Shown here: positions 26,077 through 34,134 of the stretch, in pieces
How positions within the stretch are numbered: position 1 is the stretch's first letter
Layout of the letters: each line of letters opens with the position of its first letter
Assembly: GCF_003966125.1 (NCBI RefSeq)
Contig: NZ_RXMA01000001.1
Span: forward strand, 82,565-146,564
Reading direction: 5' to 3'
Origin: Azospirillum griseum
GTDB lineage: Bacteria > Pseudomonadota > Alphaproteobacteria > Azospirillales > Azospirillaceae
DNA length: 64,000 nt
Position numbers and translations under genes: made by a program
Notes under the pieces: generated by a model
The model's input: only the letters and a program-made list of their open reading frames with translations
Databases searched by the model: none
What the model was told of the DNA's origin: nothing

Positions 26077-27177
26077 ATGCCCGCGCACAGCGACTCTCTG
26101 GCCCGCTTGGGCCTGCCCTCCCCCATCATCCAAGCGCCGATGGCGGGCGGTGGGGACAGCGCCGCGCTGGTCGTGGCGGTGAACGAGGCGGGCGGGTTCG
26201 GCTTCGTCGGGGCCGCCTACCTCTCGCCCGCGCAGTTGACCGAGCGCGCGCGCGACATCCGCTCCCGCACCGCCCGGCCCTTTGGCGTCAACCTGTTCGC
26301 GCCGCAGCCCGAACCGACCGCGTCCGCTACGCTGACCGGGGCGGCGGTGGAGCGGATCGCCGGATTCTACGCGGAGCTTGGCTTGCCCGCCCCCAGCGCC
26401 CCGGCCTATCCCGGCGACGGATTCGCAGCACTGGTCCCGGCCATGCTGGACAGCGGGGCCGCCGTCTTCAGCGTCACCTTTGGCCCGCCCCCGGCGGAGG
26501 TGACGGCCGCCGCCAAGGCGCGCGGCATGCGGGTGATGGGAACCGCCACCACCGTGGCCGAAGCGGTGGCGCTGGAACAGGCCGGGGTGGACGCGGTGAT
26601 CGCCCAGGGGGCCGAAGCGGGCGGCCATCGCGGCGGTTTCATCGGCGACCCGGCCACCAACCTGATCGGCACGATGGCCCTGGTCCCGCAGGTGGTGGAC
26701 GCGGTGTCGGTGCCGGTCATCGCCTCGGGCGGCATCATGGACGGGCGCGGTGTCGCCGCCGCCCTGGCGCTGGGGGCGACCGCCGTTCAGCTCGGCACCG
26801 TCTTCCTGACCTGCGACGAGGCGGGCATTCCCGACGCGCACAAACAGGCGATCCTGTCCGCCACCGAGGACCAGACCCGCTTGACCCGCGCCTTTTCCGG
26901 TCGCCCGGCACGCGGCATCCTCAACCGCGTCATGACCACGGTGGAGGCCGCCGACGCCCCCGACGCGGTCCTGCCCTTCCCCCTGCAAAACGCCCTGACC
27001 CGCCCGCTGCGCACCGCCGCCGGTCAGCGGGGGCGCGCCGAGTTCCTGTCGCTGTGGGCCGGGCAAGGACTGCGGCTGGCCCGCCCCCGCCCGGCGGCGG
27101 AGGTGGTGGCCGCGTTGCTGGATGGCTGCGCGGCGACCGTGGAGCGGTTGGCGGGGGCGCGGCTGGCCGGGCGGTGA
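26077..27177 (+). CDS. Nitronate monooxygenase family flavoprotein
   Basis: 366 residues, a TIM-barrel FMN enzyme of the NMO / 2-nitropropane dioxygenase family. Marks are SPIIQAPMAGGGDSAALVVAVNEAGGFGFVGAAY at the N-terminus, the flavin/active-site stretch VDAVIAQGAEAGGHRGGF (catalytic-type His) and VPVIASGGIMDGRGVAAALALGATAVQLGTVFL. Members oxidise alkyl nitronates such as propionate-3-nitronate to carbonyl compounds; some relatives are enoyl-ACP reductases (FabK). RBS is not strong. It is 107 bp after the molybdoenzyme gene, in the same direction; a functional link is not evident. Confidence 0.88.
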   Translation: MPAHSDSLARLGLPSPIIQAPMAGGGDSAALVVAVNEAGGFGFVGAAYLSPAQLTERARDIRSRTARPFGVNLFAPQPEPTASATLTGAAVERIAGFYAELGLPAPSAPAYPGDGFAALVPAMLDSGAAVFSVTFGPPPAEVTAAAKARGMRVMGTATTVAEAVALEQAGVDAVIAQGAEAGGHRGGFIGDPATNLIGTMALVPQVVDAVSVPVIASGGIMDGRGVAAALALGATAVQLGTVFLTCDEAGIPDAHKQAILSATEDQTRLTRAFSGRPARGILNRVMTTVEAADAPDAVLPFPLQNALTRPLRTAAGQRGRAEFLSLWAGQGLRLARPRPAAEVVAALLDGCAATVERLAGARLAGR

Positions 27178-27202
27178 GACGGAACGGCGAAACGGGGCGG
27201 CG

Positions 27203-28300
27203 TCACACCGTCTCGTTCGCGTCCTCAACACTGACGCGGTTGCGGCCGTTGCGCTTGGCGCGGTAGAGCGCCTCGTCGGCCCGGCGGACCAGCGACAAGG
27301 AGTTTTCACCGGGCCGGAACTGCCCAACCCCGATCGACAGGGCGACGGTGCCGTAATTGGCGTTGCGCGCCTTGTTCACGATCTGCCGCCCGCCGACAAA
27401 GCTGCGGATCTGTTCGGCCAACCGGGTGGCGCTGTCCAGATTGGTGCGCGGCAGGATGATGGAAAACTCCTCACCGCCGTAGCGGGCGGCGGTGTCACGT
27501 CCCTTGATGCATTCAGTCAGCATCCGCGCCACCAGCTTCAGCACATGGTCGCCGACCAGATGGCCATGGGTGTCGTTGAAGCTCTTGAAATGGTCGATGT
27601 CCACCATCAGCAGCGACAGCGGTTGATCGTCGCGCCGGGCCTCCTCCATCGCCTCCAACAACATCAGGTCGAACGCCTTGCGGTTGGCGATGCCGGTCAG
27701 GCCGTCGGTCAACGCCTCCCGCCGGGCGCTGTCCAGGCTCACCCGCATTTCGGCCAGTTGGTTGCTGGATTCCTGGATTTGCGTCTGCAAGGCCAATTGG
27801 CGATCCACGATCCCCATCGTTTCGGCGGCGATGGCGGCGACCATGGCCCGCAACTCACCAAGGTTGAGCGGCTGCGCCAATTCATCCTGAAAGCCGACCA
27901 GGGCGTTGCCGTAGCGCTCCGTCTCCGACCCGACCGCCCCCAACTGCTCCAACACCCGGCCCAGGGCGTAGCGCGCGCGGTCGGAGGTTTCGCGAATCGC
28001 CTGCGCCTCGGCCTCCAGCGAAAAGAAGCGCTTGAACAGCTCCTCCGCCAGCGATTGGGACAAAGCGATTCCGTCACGGCTGGCGATGTCCACCGCGCGG
28101 GTCAGGTCCGGATTCAACCCGCTGTAATAAACAAACCACAGGGTGAAATTTTCAGGGTTGGGTGGCAAACGATCAGACAACATACGGTCCATAGCCTTCC
28201 TGGCTACGGCGATCACCTTGTCAAAATCGTCCGAACTGCCCACGGCCCTTGTCCCTTTGTGCCCGTTTGATTGCAAACGGTACGCGCGACGCATGGTCAC
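27203..28300 (-). CDS. Diguanylate cyclase (GGDEF domain), non-membrane
   Basis: 365 residues. The N-terminal 190 residues are helical without membrane segments. The GGDEF domain (about 195-360) is complete: DGLTGIANRKAFD, MVDIDHFKSFNDTHGHLVGDHVL, and active-site GGEEF. The inhibitory I-site, normally RxxD five residues before GGEEF, is KGRD here, so product feedback may be weakened. It makes c-di-GMP, which usually lowers motility and favours surface growth. The GTG at 28300 is the furthest start; a GTG nearer to GSSDDFDKV (about 28243) has an AAAGGGA box and may be the true start. It lies 100 bp downstream of pyrE on the same strand. Confidence 0.9.
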   Translation of the reverse strand: MTMRRAYRLQSNGHKGTRAVGSSDDFDKVIAVARKAMDRMLSDRLPPNPENFTLWFVYYSGLNPDLTRAVDIASRDGIALSQSLAEELFKRFFSLEAEAQAIRETSDRARYALGRVLEQLGAVGSETERYGNALVGFQDELAQPLNLGELRAMVAAIAAETMGIVDRQLALQTQIQESSNQLAEMRVSLDSARREALTDGLTGIANRKAFDLMLLEAMEEARRDDQPLSLLMVDIDHFKSFNDTHGHLVGDHVLKLVARMLTECIKGRDTAARYGGEEFSIILPRTNLDSATRLAEQIRSFVGGRQIVNKARNANYGTVALSIGVGQFRPGENSLSLVRRADEALYRAKRNGRNRVSVEDANETV

Positions 28301-28401
28301 GGCAAGGGAGTCTTTTCAATCGTTTGAACACGCCGCAAGTATTCACTCTGTACTCAAATGATCCGGGGCGGCGGAGATGATCCCGCCGCCCCGCACCACA
28401 C

Positions 28402-29088
28402 TCAGCTCATGCTCGACTTGCCGCCATGGGCCGCCGACCAGCCGACCGGGTCGTTCAGGAACTTCTCGACCTCGTTCAGGGTGTTTTCGTCGAAATAGCG
28501 GTTCTCGCGGGCGACCTTCAGCACATCCCACCAGGTGCACAGCGCGTGCAGACGCACGCCGATGGCGTCCATGTTGACCTTGGACTGCGGGAAGATGCCG
28601 TAATGGAAGATGACAAAGGTGTCCGTCACCTGCGCGCCGCCGTTGCGCAGGGCGGTGACGAAGTTTTCCTTGCTCTTGCCATCGGTCGCCAGATCCTCGA
28701 CCAGCAAAACGCGCTGCCCCTCGGTCAACAGCCCTTCGATCTGGGCGTTCCGGCCAAAGCCCTTGGGCTTCTTGCGGACATACTGCATCGGCAGTTCGAG
28801 CTTGTCGGCGATCCAGGCGGCAAAGGGAATGCCCGCCGTTTCACCACCGGCCACCGCGTCGATGGATTCATAGCCGATCTCGCGTTCGATGGTCGCCACG
28901 GCGAAGTCCATCAGCGCCTTGCGGGCGCGCGGGAAGGACACGATGCGGCGGCAATCGGTGTAGACCGGGCTGGCCCACCCGGAGGTGAAGATGAAGGGCG
29001 TCTCGGCGTTGAAATGCAGCGCCTTGATTTCCAACAAAATCTTGGCAGCGGCGGCGGCGATGGTCGCCGGATCGGACAGGCTGGACAT
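28402..29088 (-). CDS. pyrE: Orotate phosphoribosyltransferase PyrE
   Basis: 228 residues. Type I phosphoribosyltransferase fold with [24 protein letters not shown] near the N-terminus, [34 protein letters not shown] (the flexible catalytic loop), and the PRPP motif [18 protein letters not shown]. The enzyme joins orotate and PRPP to give orotidine monophosphate in pyrimidine synthesis. The ATG at 29088 begins the conserved region; an open extension to 29196 adds only low-complexity sequence and was rejected. Confidence 0.95.
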   Translation of the reverse strand: MSSLSDPATIAAAAAKILLEIKALHFNAETPFIFTSGWASPVYTDCRRIVSFPRARKALMDFAVATIEREIGYESIDAVAGGETAGIPFAAWIADKLELPMQYVRKKPKGFGRNAQIEGLLTEGQRVLLVEDLATDGKSKENFVTALRNGGAQVTDTFVIFHYGIFPQSKVNMDAIGVRLHALCTWWDVLKVARENRYFDENTLNEVEKFLNDPVGWSAAHGGKSSMS

Positions 29089-29172
29089 CCTGGGATGGCT
29101 CCGAAGGTCGGGGGAATGCGGGTTTGGCCCCCTGTGTAACGGCGCGGCGGGCGATTCGCAACGGACGCCCAC

Positions 29173-29210
29173 AAAAAAGAAGGCTGCGACGCCCACAAGA
29201 CGCCGCAGCC
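29173..29210 (-). terminator. Terminator of the iron-type ABC operon
   Basis: On the minus strand, GGCTGCG / CGCAGCC with a 15-base loop is followed by TTCTTTTTTG. It lies 55 bp after the ATPase stop at 29266. Confidence 0.8.
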
Positions 29211-29265
29211 AAAGGCGAGGGACGTGCCGACACGCACCTCGGGAGGAGATGGGAAACGCGGGTGG

Positions 29266-30318
29266 TCAGAAGACCCAGAGCTGTTCTGGCGGCAGATGCA
29301 GCCAATGCGATCCGGCGGCGAGCGGGCCACCGAAGGTGCGCAGGCTGAGGTCGCCGCAGCGGAAGACATGCTCCCACTGGCTGCCGAGATAGAGGGAGGT
29401 TTCCAGCGTCGCCTGGATGCAGTTCTCACCCTCGCCCGCCACAACCGCAACCTGTTCCAGACGGATCACGCCGGTGGCGTCCTCGCCCACCGCCTTGCCG
29501 CCGCGATCCTTGCCCCACAGGGCAAAGCCCGACAGCTCGATCTGCGTGTAGCCACCGCGCTTGTCCTGCACGCGGCTCTTGATCTGGTTGTTCGTGCCCA
29601 TGAATTCGGACGCGAACAGGCTCACCGGCTCGGTGTAGAGCTGCTGCGGCGTGCCCGCCTGCACGATGCGCCCGCCGTCCAGCAGCACGATGCGGTCGGC
29701 GATGGCCATCGCCTCGACCTGATCGTGGGTGACGAACACGGCGGTCAGGTTCATCTTTTTGATGAGCGAGCGGATCCAGATCCGCGCCTCTTCACGCAGC
29801 TTGGCGTCCAGGTTGGACAGCGGTTCGTCCAGCAGGATGACCGGCGGGTTGTAGACCAGCGCGCGGGCCAGCGCCACGCGCTGCTGCTGGCCACCGGACA
29901 TCTGGTGCGGGTAACGGTCGCCCAGATGGCCCAGCCCCACCCCTTCCAGCACGGCGGCGACGCGCTGGGTGATCTCGGCGCTGGGCACGTTGCGCAGGCG
30001 CAGGCCATAGGCGACGTTTTCGAACACCGTCTTGTGCGGCCACAGCGCGTAGGACTGGAAGACCAGACCCAGGCCGCGCTTTTCCGACGGCACGTTCAGA
30101 CCGGCGGCCCCATCGAACACCGGAGAGTTGCCGATGGTGATGGTTCCCTTGGACGGCTCCTCCAACCCGGCGATGGAGCGCAGCAGCGTCGTCTTGCCGC
30201 TGCCCGACCGCCCCAGCAGGGCGACGATCTCGCCCTGGGCAAAGGTGGCGGAGATGCCCTTCAGGATGTGGTTGCTGCCATAGGACAGGTGCAGATCATC
30301 AATGGTGAGCTTAGCCAT
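29266..30318 (-). CDS. ABC transporter ATPase, iron(III)/spermidine type
   Basis: 350 residues. ATPase domain with Walker A LLGRSGSGKTTLL at about 34-46, Q-loop LVFQSYALWPHKTV, signature MSGGQQQRVALARAL, Walker B VILLDEPLSNLD and switch VTHDQVEA. The C-terminal 110 residues are a TOBE/OB-type regulatory region. It belongs to the FbpC/PotA group. The start overlaps the permease stop by 8 bp. It is the last gene of the binding protein, permease, ATPase unit transcribed on the minus strand. Confidence 0.92.
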   Translation of the reverse strand: MAKLTIDDLHLSYGSNHILKGISATFAQGEIVALLGRSGSGKTTLLRSIAGLEEPSKGTITIGNSPVFDGAAGLNVPSEKRGLGLVFQSYALWPHKTVFENVAYGLRLRNVPSAEITQRVAAVLEGVGLGHLGDRYPHQMSGGQQQRVALARALVYNPPVILLDEPLSNLDAKLREEARIWIRSLIKKMNLTAVFVTHDQVEAMAIADRIVLLDGGRIVQAGTPQQLYTEPVSLFASEFMGTNNQIKSRVQDKRGGYTQIELSGFALWGKDRGGKAVGEDATGVIRLEQVAVVAGEGENCIQATLETSLYLGSQWEHVFRCGDLSLRTFGGPLAAGSHWLHLPPEQLWVF

Positions 30319-31978
30319 GGGAGCGTTTCCCGAAGAGCGACATCAGCAGCAGGCCGCAGCCGATCATCGCGATGTTGACGGTGGAGAGCGCGGTCACGAG
30401 GTCCACAGCCCCCGATCCCCAGAGCGACACCAGCAGGGAGCCGATGACCTCGGTGCCGGGGCTGAGCAGATAGACGCCGGTGGAGTATTCGCGCATGAAG
30501 GTGATGAAGATCAGCAGCCAGCTCGAGATCAGGCCGACCTTGATGAGCGGCAGCGTGAGATCGCGGCTGACCCGGCCCGCCGAGGCACCGACGACGCGGC
30601 CCGCCTCTTCCAACTCCGGCCCGATCTGCAACAGGGCACCGCTGACCAACCGCATGCCATAGGCCAACCACACCAGCGTGTAGGCGACCCAGATGGCGAT
30701 CATGGTCTGGCGCATCGGCGACAGGAAGGGCGTGAACAGGAACACCCAGAAGATCGCCAAACCCGCCACCAAACCCGGCATGGCGCGCGGCAGCAGCACC
30801 AGATAATCCATCAGGCGGGTCCAGCCGGATTGCCAGCGGTGGGCGGCCAGATTGAGCACGGTGTAGACACCGACCGACAGCGCGCCGCCGACCGAGGCGA
30901 TCAAAAGCGTGTTCACGATGCCGCGCACCAGATTGGGGAAGTGCATCAGCTCGCGGAAGTGATCGAGCGTCAGCACCTGCGACAGTTGGACCCCCTCGCC
31001 CCAGCTCGACACGAAGGCGCGCAGGATCAGGCCGCTGATGGGAACCACGACGGTGAAGGCCAGCCAGCAGACGATCAGCGCCACCGCCGGCCAGCGCCAG
31101 AACCCGATCGTCACCGGCTTTTGCGCCGACGCCTTGCCCTTGACCGAGACATAGCGGTTGGCGGTGCGCAGCAGATGGCGTTGCAGGGCGACCAGCGGCA
31201 GGGCGATGCAGATGATCGACACCACGACCACGGCCATCAGCTGATAGGACGGCGTGCCCAGCTTGTTGGTCAGCTTGTAGAGGTAGGTCGCCAGCACCAG
31301 GATGCCTTCGGGATCGCCCAGCACCAGCGGCAGGCCGAACAGCTCAAAGCCCAGGAAGAAGACCAGCACGGCGGCGTAGAGGATGTTCGGCATCACCATC
31401 GGCAGGCTGACGGTCAGGGCGACGCGCAGCGGCCCGGCCCCGGTCATCCGCGCGGCCTCTTCCACGTCCGATCCCAGGCTGCGCAAGCCGGACGAGGTGT
31501 AGAGGAAGACGTGCGGGACGTGCGTCAACCCGGCGATGACGATCAGCATCCATTTGGAATAGAGATACCAGGGGATGGTCCCCAGCCAGCTTTTCACCCA
31601 CAGCGACACGATGCCCGCCGGGCCGAGGCTGACCACGAAGCCGAAGGCCAGCACCACCGACGACACGAACATCGGGACCAGGATCACCGGCTCGATCCAG
31701 CGGCGGCCCGGCAGGTCGGTGCGCACCATCAGAAAGGCCAGGATCGCCCCGACCGGCACGGCGATGGCGGTCATGCCAAAAGCGATGACGGCCGAATTCC
31801 ACAGGGCGTCAAAGAAATCCTCGTCGTCCAGAACGAAGTCATAGGCCGAGAGGGTGAAGGCGGTTTTCGGTTGGAAGAACGGCCCGTCCAGAAAACTCTG
31901 GTAGACCACCAGCCCGATCGGGGCCAGCACGGCGATCGCCATGGCGACGATGACCGCGATGCGCGTGGCGCGGTTCAT
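30311..31978 (-). CDS. Duplicated ABC permease, FbpB/iron(III) type
   Basis: 555 residues with about 12 membrane segments and two permease cores. Coupling loops are visible as EEAARMTGAGPLRVALTVSLPMVMPNI in the first half (about 180-206) and EEAGRVVGASAGRVSRDLTLPLIKVGL in the second (about 472-498). This double permease is the standard form for iron(III) and related importers. It pairs with the ATPase downstream and the binding protein upstream. A 168-bp gap with GC-rich hairpins separates it from the binding-protein gene. Confidence 0.92.
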   Translation of the reverse strand: MNRATRIAVIVAMAIAVLAPIGLVVYQSFLDGPFFQPKTAFTLSAYDFVLDDEDFFDALWNSAVIAFGMTAIAVPVGAILAFLMVRTDLPGRRWIEPVILVPMFVSSVVLAFGFVVSLGPAGIVSLWVKSWLGTIPWYLYSKWMLIVIAGLTHVPHVFLYTSSGLRSLGSDVEEAARMTGAGPLRVALTVSLPMVMPNILYAAVLVFFLGFELFGLPLVLGDPEGILVLATYLYKLTNKLGTPSYQLMAVVVVSIICIALPLVALQRHLLRTANRYVSVKGKASAQKPVTIGFWRWPAVALIVCWLAFTVVVPISGLILRAFVSSWGEGVQLSQVLTLDHFRELMHFPNLVRGIVNTLLIASVGGALSVGVYTVLNLAAHRWQSGWTRLMDYLVLLPRAMPGLVAGLAIFWVFLFTPFLSPMRQTMIAIWVAYTLVWLAYGMRLVSGALLQIGPELEEAGRVVGASAGRVSRDLTLPLIKVGLISSWLLIFITFMREYSTGVYLLSPGTEVIGSLLVSLWGSGAVDLVTALSTVNIAMIGCGLLLMSLFGKRSHG

Positions 31979-31999
31979 GGGGATGTTCCTTGGTGCGTG

Positions 32000-32041
32000 C
32001 CCTCAATCCCTCCCCCCGGCGGGGAGAGGGATGGGTGAGGG
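32000..32041. repeat. GC-rich palindromic intergenic element, copy 1
   Basis: CCCTCAATCCCTCCCC faces GGGGAGAGGGATGGGTGAGGG across a short CCGGC loop. This type of CCCTCxxCCCTCCCC palindrome recurs between genes in many GC-rich proteobacterial chromosomes. It lies between the binding-protein and permease genes. Confidence 0.65.
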
Positions 32042-32088
32042 GGACGCGCGGCGACCGGCGTCCGGCGGATGGTTTTCCCTCTGTCGCC

Positions 32089-32117
32089 GTTCCTCTCCCC
32101 CATGGAGAGAGAGGAAC
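32089..32117. repeat. Palindromic intergenic element, copy 2
   Basis: GTTCCTCTC (32089-32097) and GAGAGGAAC (32109-32117) form a perfect 9-bp stem with an 11-base loop. It sits 30 bp after the binding-protein stop and may reduce read-through into the permease gene. Confidence 0.65.
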
Positions 32118-32146
32118 AGGTCATCGGCGGGGGAAAGCGGGCAATC

Positions 32147-33265
32147 TCACTTGCCTTGCAGCGACTTCTGCCAATCCTTCAGGAACTTCAGGCGCTTGGC
32201 CTGGTCCAGATAGGTCAGCAGTTCCGGCCCGACCTGGATCGGGCGCAGCATGGATTCCGGCAGGTCGGCGGTCGGGTTGATGTGGGTCAGATCGGTGCGG
32301 ATCGATCCCATGTAACGGGCGACCATCGCCTCCTGCCCCTGCTTGGACAGCAGGTAGTCCAGGAACAGCTTGGCGGCGTTCGGGTGACGGGCGGCCTTGG
32401 GGATGAAGGCGATGCGCGACATCACGATGGTGTAGTCGTTGGGCAGCACCACGCCGATGGAGGTCGGATCCTTCTTCTGCCGTTCCAGCACATAGGAGCC
32501 GATCATGTTGTAACCGATCGTGTGCTCGCCCGAGGTCAGGCGTTCGATCATGGCACCCGAGGAGGTGTAGAGCTTCACCCCGGTCTGGCCCATGGCCTTC
32601 ACCAGATCCCAGGTGTTGCTGTTCGCCTGCGCGTCCTGGGTGATGTAGAGGAAACCGACGCCGCTGCGCTCGGGGTCATAGGACGTGACCTTGCCCTTGT
32701 AGGCGTCGGCCTTGGCGGTCAACAGCTTGGCAAGATCGGCGTGGGTCTTCGGCACGTCGGCTTCGGGAACCAGGCGCTTGTTGTAGGCGAAGACAATGGG
32801 TTCGGCGGTGGTCCCGTAGGCCTCGTTCTTCCAGTTCGCCCAGGCGGGCAGCGCCTTGGATTCCTGCGTGGCGTAGGGCTGGGCGTAGCCGTCGTTCACC
32901 AGCTTGATCTGGAGGTCCATCGCCGAGGACCACATCAGGTCAGCGGTGCCGGTGTTGGCGGCGGCCTCGCTGATGAAGCGGTTGTACATCTCGGTGGAGT
33001 TCTGATCGGCGTATTCCAGCTTGATCTTGGGATAGAGCGCCTCGAAGCCCTTCAGCAGCTCCGACACCGCCGAGGCGTCGGTCGCCGAATAGATGCTGAG
33101 GGCACCTTCCTGGTTCGCCGCCTCGATGATCTTGGCATAGGACGGGTCATAACCGGCGGGCACGCTTTGCGCCTGCGCCGTTCCGGCGGTCAGGCCCGGA
33201 ACGGTGATGGTCAGGCTGACGGCGGTCAGGGCGGTGGCAACCAGAAGGGCGAATTTGCGGCTCAT
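32147..33265 (-). CDS. ABC transporter periplasmic substrate-binding protein, iron(III)-type fold
   Basis: 372 residues with a clear signal peptide ending near residue 32 (TAGTAQAQS). The mature part is an extracellular solute-binding family 1 protein (ALSIYSATDASAVSELLKGFEALYPKIKLEYADQNSTEMYNRF, FAYNKRLVP, ARHPNAAKLFLDYLLSKQGQ). Despite the FbpA-like architecture the substrate may be an organic anion rather than iron, because the flanking two-component system is of the TctD/TctE type. The ATG at 33265 has a strong GAGGAGAGGA box; an open extension to 33316 was rejected. It is divergent from the response regulator gene. Confidence 0.9.
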   Translation of the reverse strand: MSRKFALLVATALTAVSLTITVPGLTAGTAQAQSVPAGYDPSYAKIIEAANQEGALSIYSATDASAVSELLKGFEALYPKIKLEYADQNSTEMYNRFISEAAANTGTADLMWSSAMDLQIKLVNDGYAQPYATQESKALPAWANWKNEAYGTTAEPIVFAYNKRLVPEADVPKTHADLAKLLTAKADAYKGKVTSYDPERSGVGFLYITQDAQANSNTWDLVKAMGQTGVKLYTSSGAMIERLTSGEHTIGYNMIGSYVLERQKKDPTSIGVVLPNDYTIVMSRIAFIPKAARHPNAAKLFLDYLLSKQGQEAMVARYMGSIRTDLTHINPTADLPESMLRPIQVGPELLTYLDQAKRLKFLKDWQKSLQGK

Positions 33266-33338
33266 CGTCTTCCTCTCCTCAAAACGCTTGTTGTCCGACG
33301 CACCGGGGCGGATCACTGTCCCGTTGCGGGCGGGGTTG

Positions 33339-33388
33339 GTTGGACTTACAAGCGACTATAGGCGTCCAACCTGTCGCCAATCTGTCGC
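33339..33388. promoter_or_regulatory. Divergent promoter region with inverted repeat and 11-bp direct repeat
   Basis: GTTGGAC (33339-33345) and GTCCAAC (33364-33370) form a perfect inverted repeat. Right after it, CTGTCGC occurs twice (33371-33377 and 33382-33388) with starts 11 bp apart, the one-turn spacing typical for OmpR-type regulators. Position between the transporter and its two-component system suggests autoregulation plus control of the transporter. Confidence 0.55.
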
Positions 33389-33465
33389 GGGTAAAAATTG
33401 TTTGGCGAACGGACGACCCGGCGCGAAGACCGGAAGGCCCAGATCAAAGGGAGACGGCCAGCGGC

Positions 33466-34134
33466 ATGAGAATCCTGATTGTCGAAGACGACGCCGCGCT
33501 GGCGCGCGGGCTGGTCGGCTCGCTGAAGCTGGCCGGATACGCGGTCGATCACGAATCCAACGGCGAAGAGGCCGTGCGGTCCGAACAGGCGGAACCCTAT
33601 GGGCTGGTCATTCTGGATCTGGGCCTGCCCGGCCTGTCGGGGTTCGAGGTGTTGAGCCGAATCCGGCGGCGTGGCTCCACCGTGCCGGTGATGATCCTGA
33701 CCGCGCGCGAGGCGGTGGCCGACCGGGTGAAGGGGTTGGATCTGGGGGCCGACGACTACCTGCTGAAGCCCTTCGAACCCGCCGAGTTCGAGGCCCGCGT
33801 GCGCGCCCTGATGCGCCGGGGCCAGGGCTTGCCAACCCCCGAACTGGTGTGCGGCGGCCTGCGTTACGACCGCTCCACCGCGCGGGTGTCGGTGAACGGG
33901 CGGCTTCTTGATTTGCGCAAACGGGAATTGGCGGTGCTGGAGGGTCTCATCACCCGCGCGGGCAAGGTGGTGCCAAAAGACCGGCTGTCGGGCGAGGTGT
34001 TCGGCTTTGACGAACCGGTAGCCCCCAACGCCATCGAGCTGTACATCGCCCGCCTGCGGAAAAAACTGGAGCCGGACGGCCCGCAAATCCGCACGATTCG
34101 GGGCTTGGGCTATCTGATGGAACTGCCGGGATGA
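33466..34134 (+). CDS. OmpR-family response regulator, TctD-like
   Basis: 222 residues. Receiver with EDD at 7-9, phospho-acceptor Asp51 (LVILDLGLPG), Thr79 and Lys101 (DDYLLKPF). Winged-helix DNA-binding domain at about 125-220 (LDLRKRELAVLEGLITRAGKVVPKDRL, APNAIELYIARLRKKLEPDG, IRTIRGLGYLMEL). It overlaps the kinase gene by 4 bp. The TctD/TctE type controls uptake of organic acids such as tricarboxylates in other bacteria. The ATG at 33466 has GGGAG upstream; the open frame from 33340 was rejected because it adds no conserved sequence. Confidence 0.92.
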   Translation: MRILIVEDDAALARGLVGSLKLAGYAVDHESNGEEAVRSEQAEPYGLVILDLGLPGLSGFEVLSRIRRRGSTVPVMILTAREAVADRVKGLDLGADDYLLKPFEPAEFEARVRALMRRGQGLPTPELVCGGLRYDRSTARVSVNGRLLDLRKRELAVLEGLITRAGKVVPKDRLSGEVFGFDEPVAPNAIELYIARLRKKLEPDGPQIRTIRGLGYLMELPG

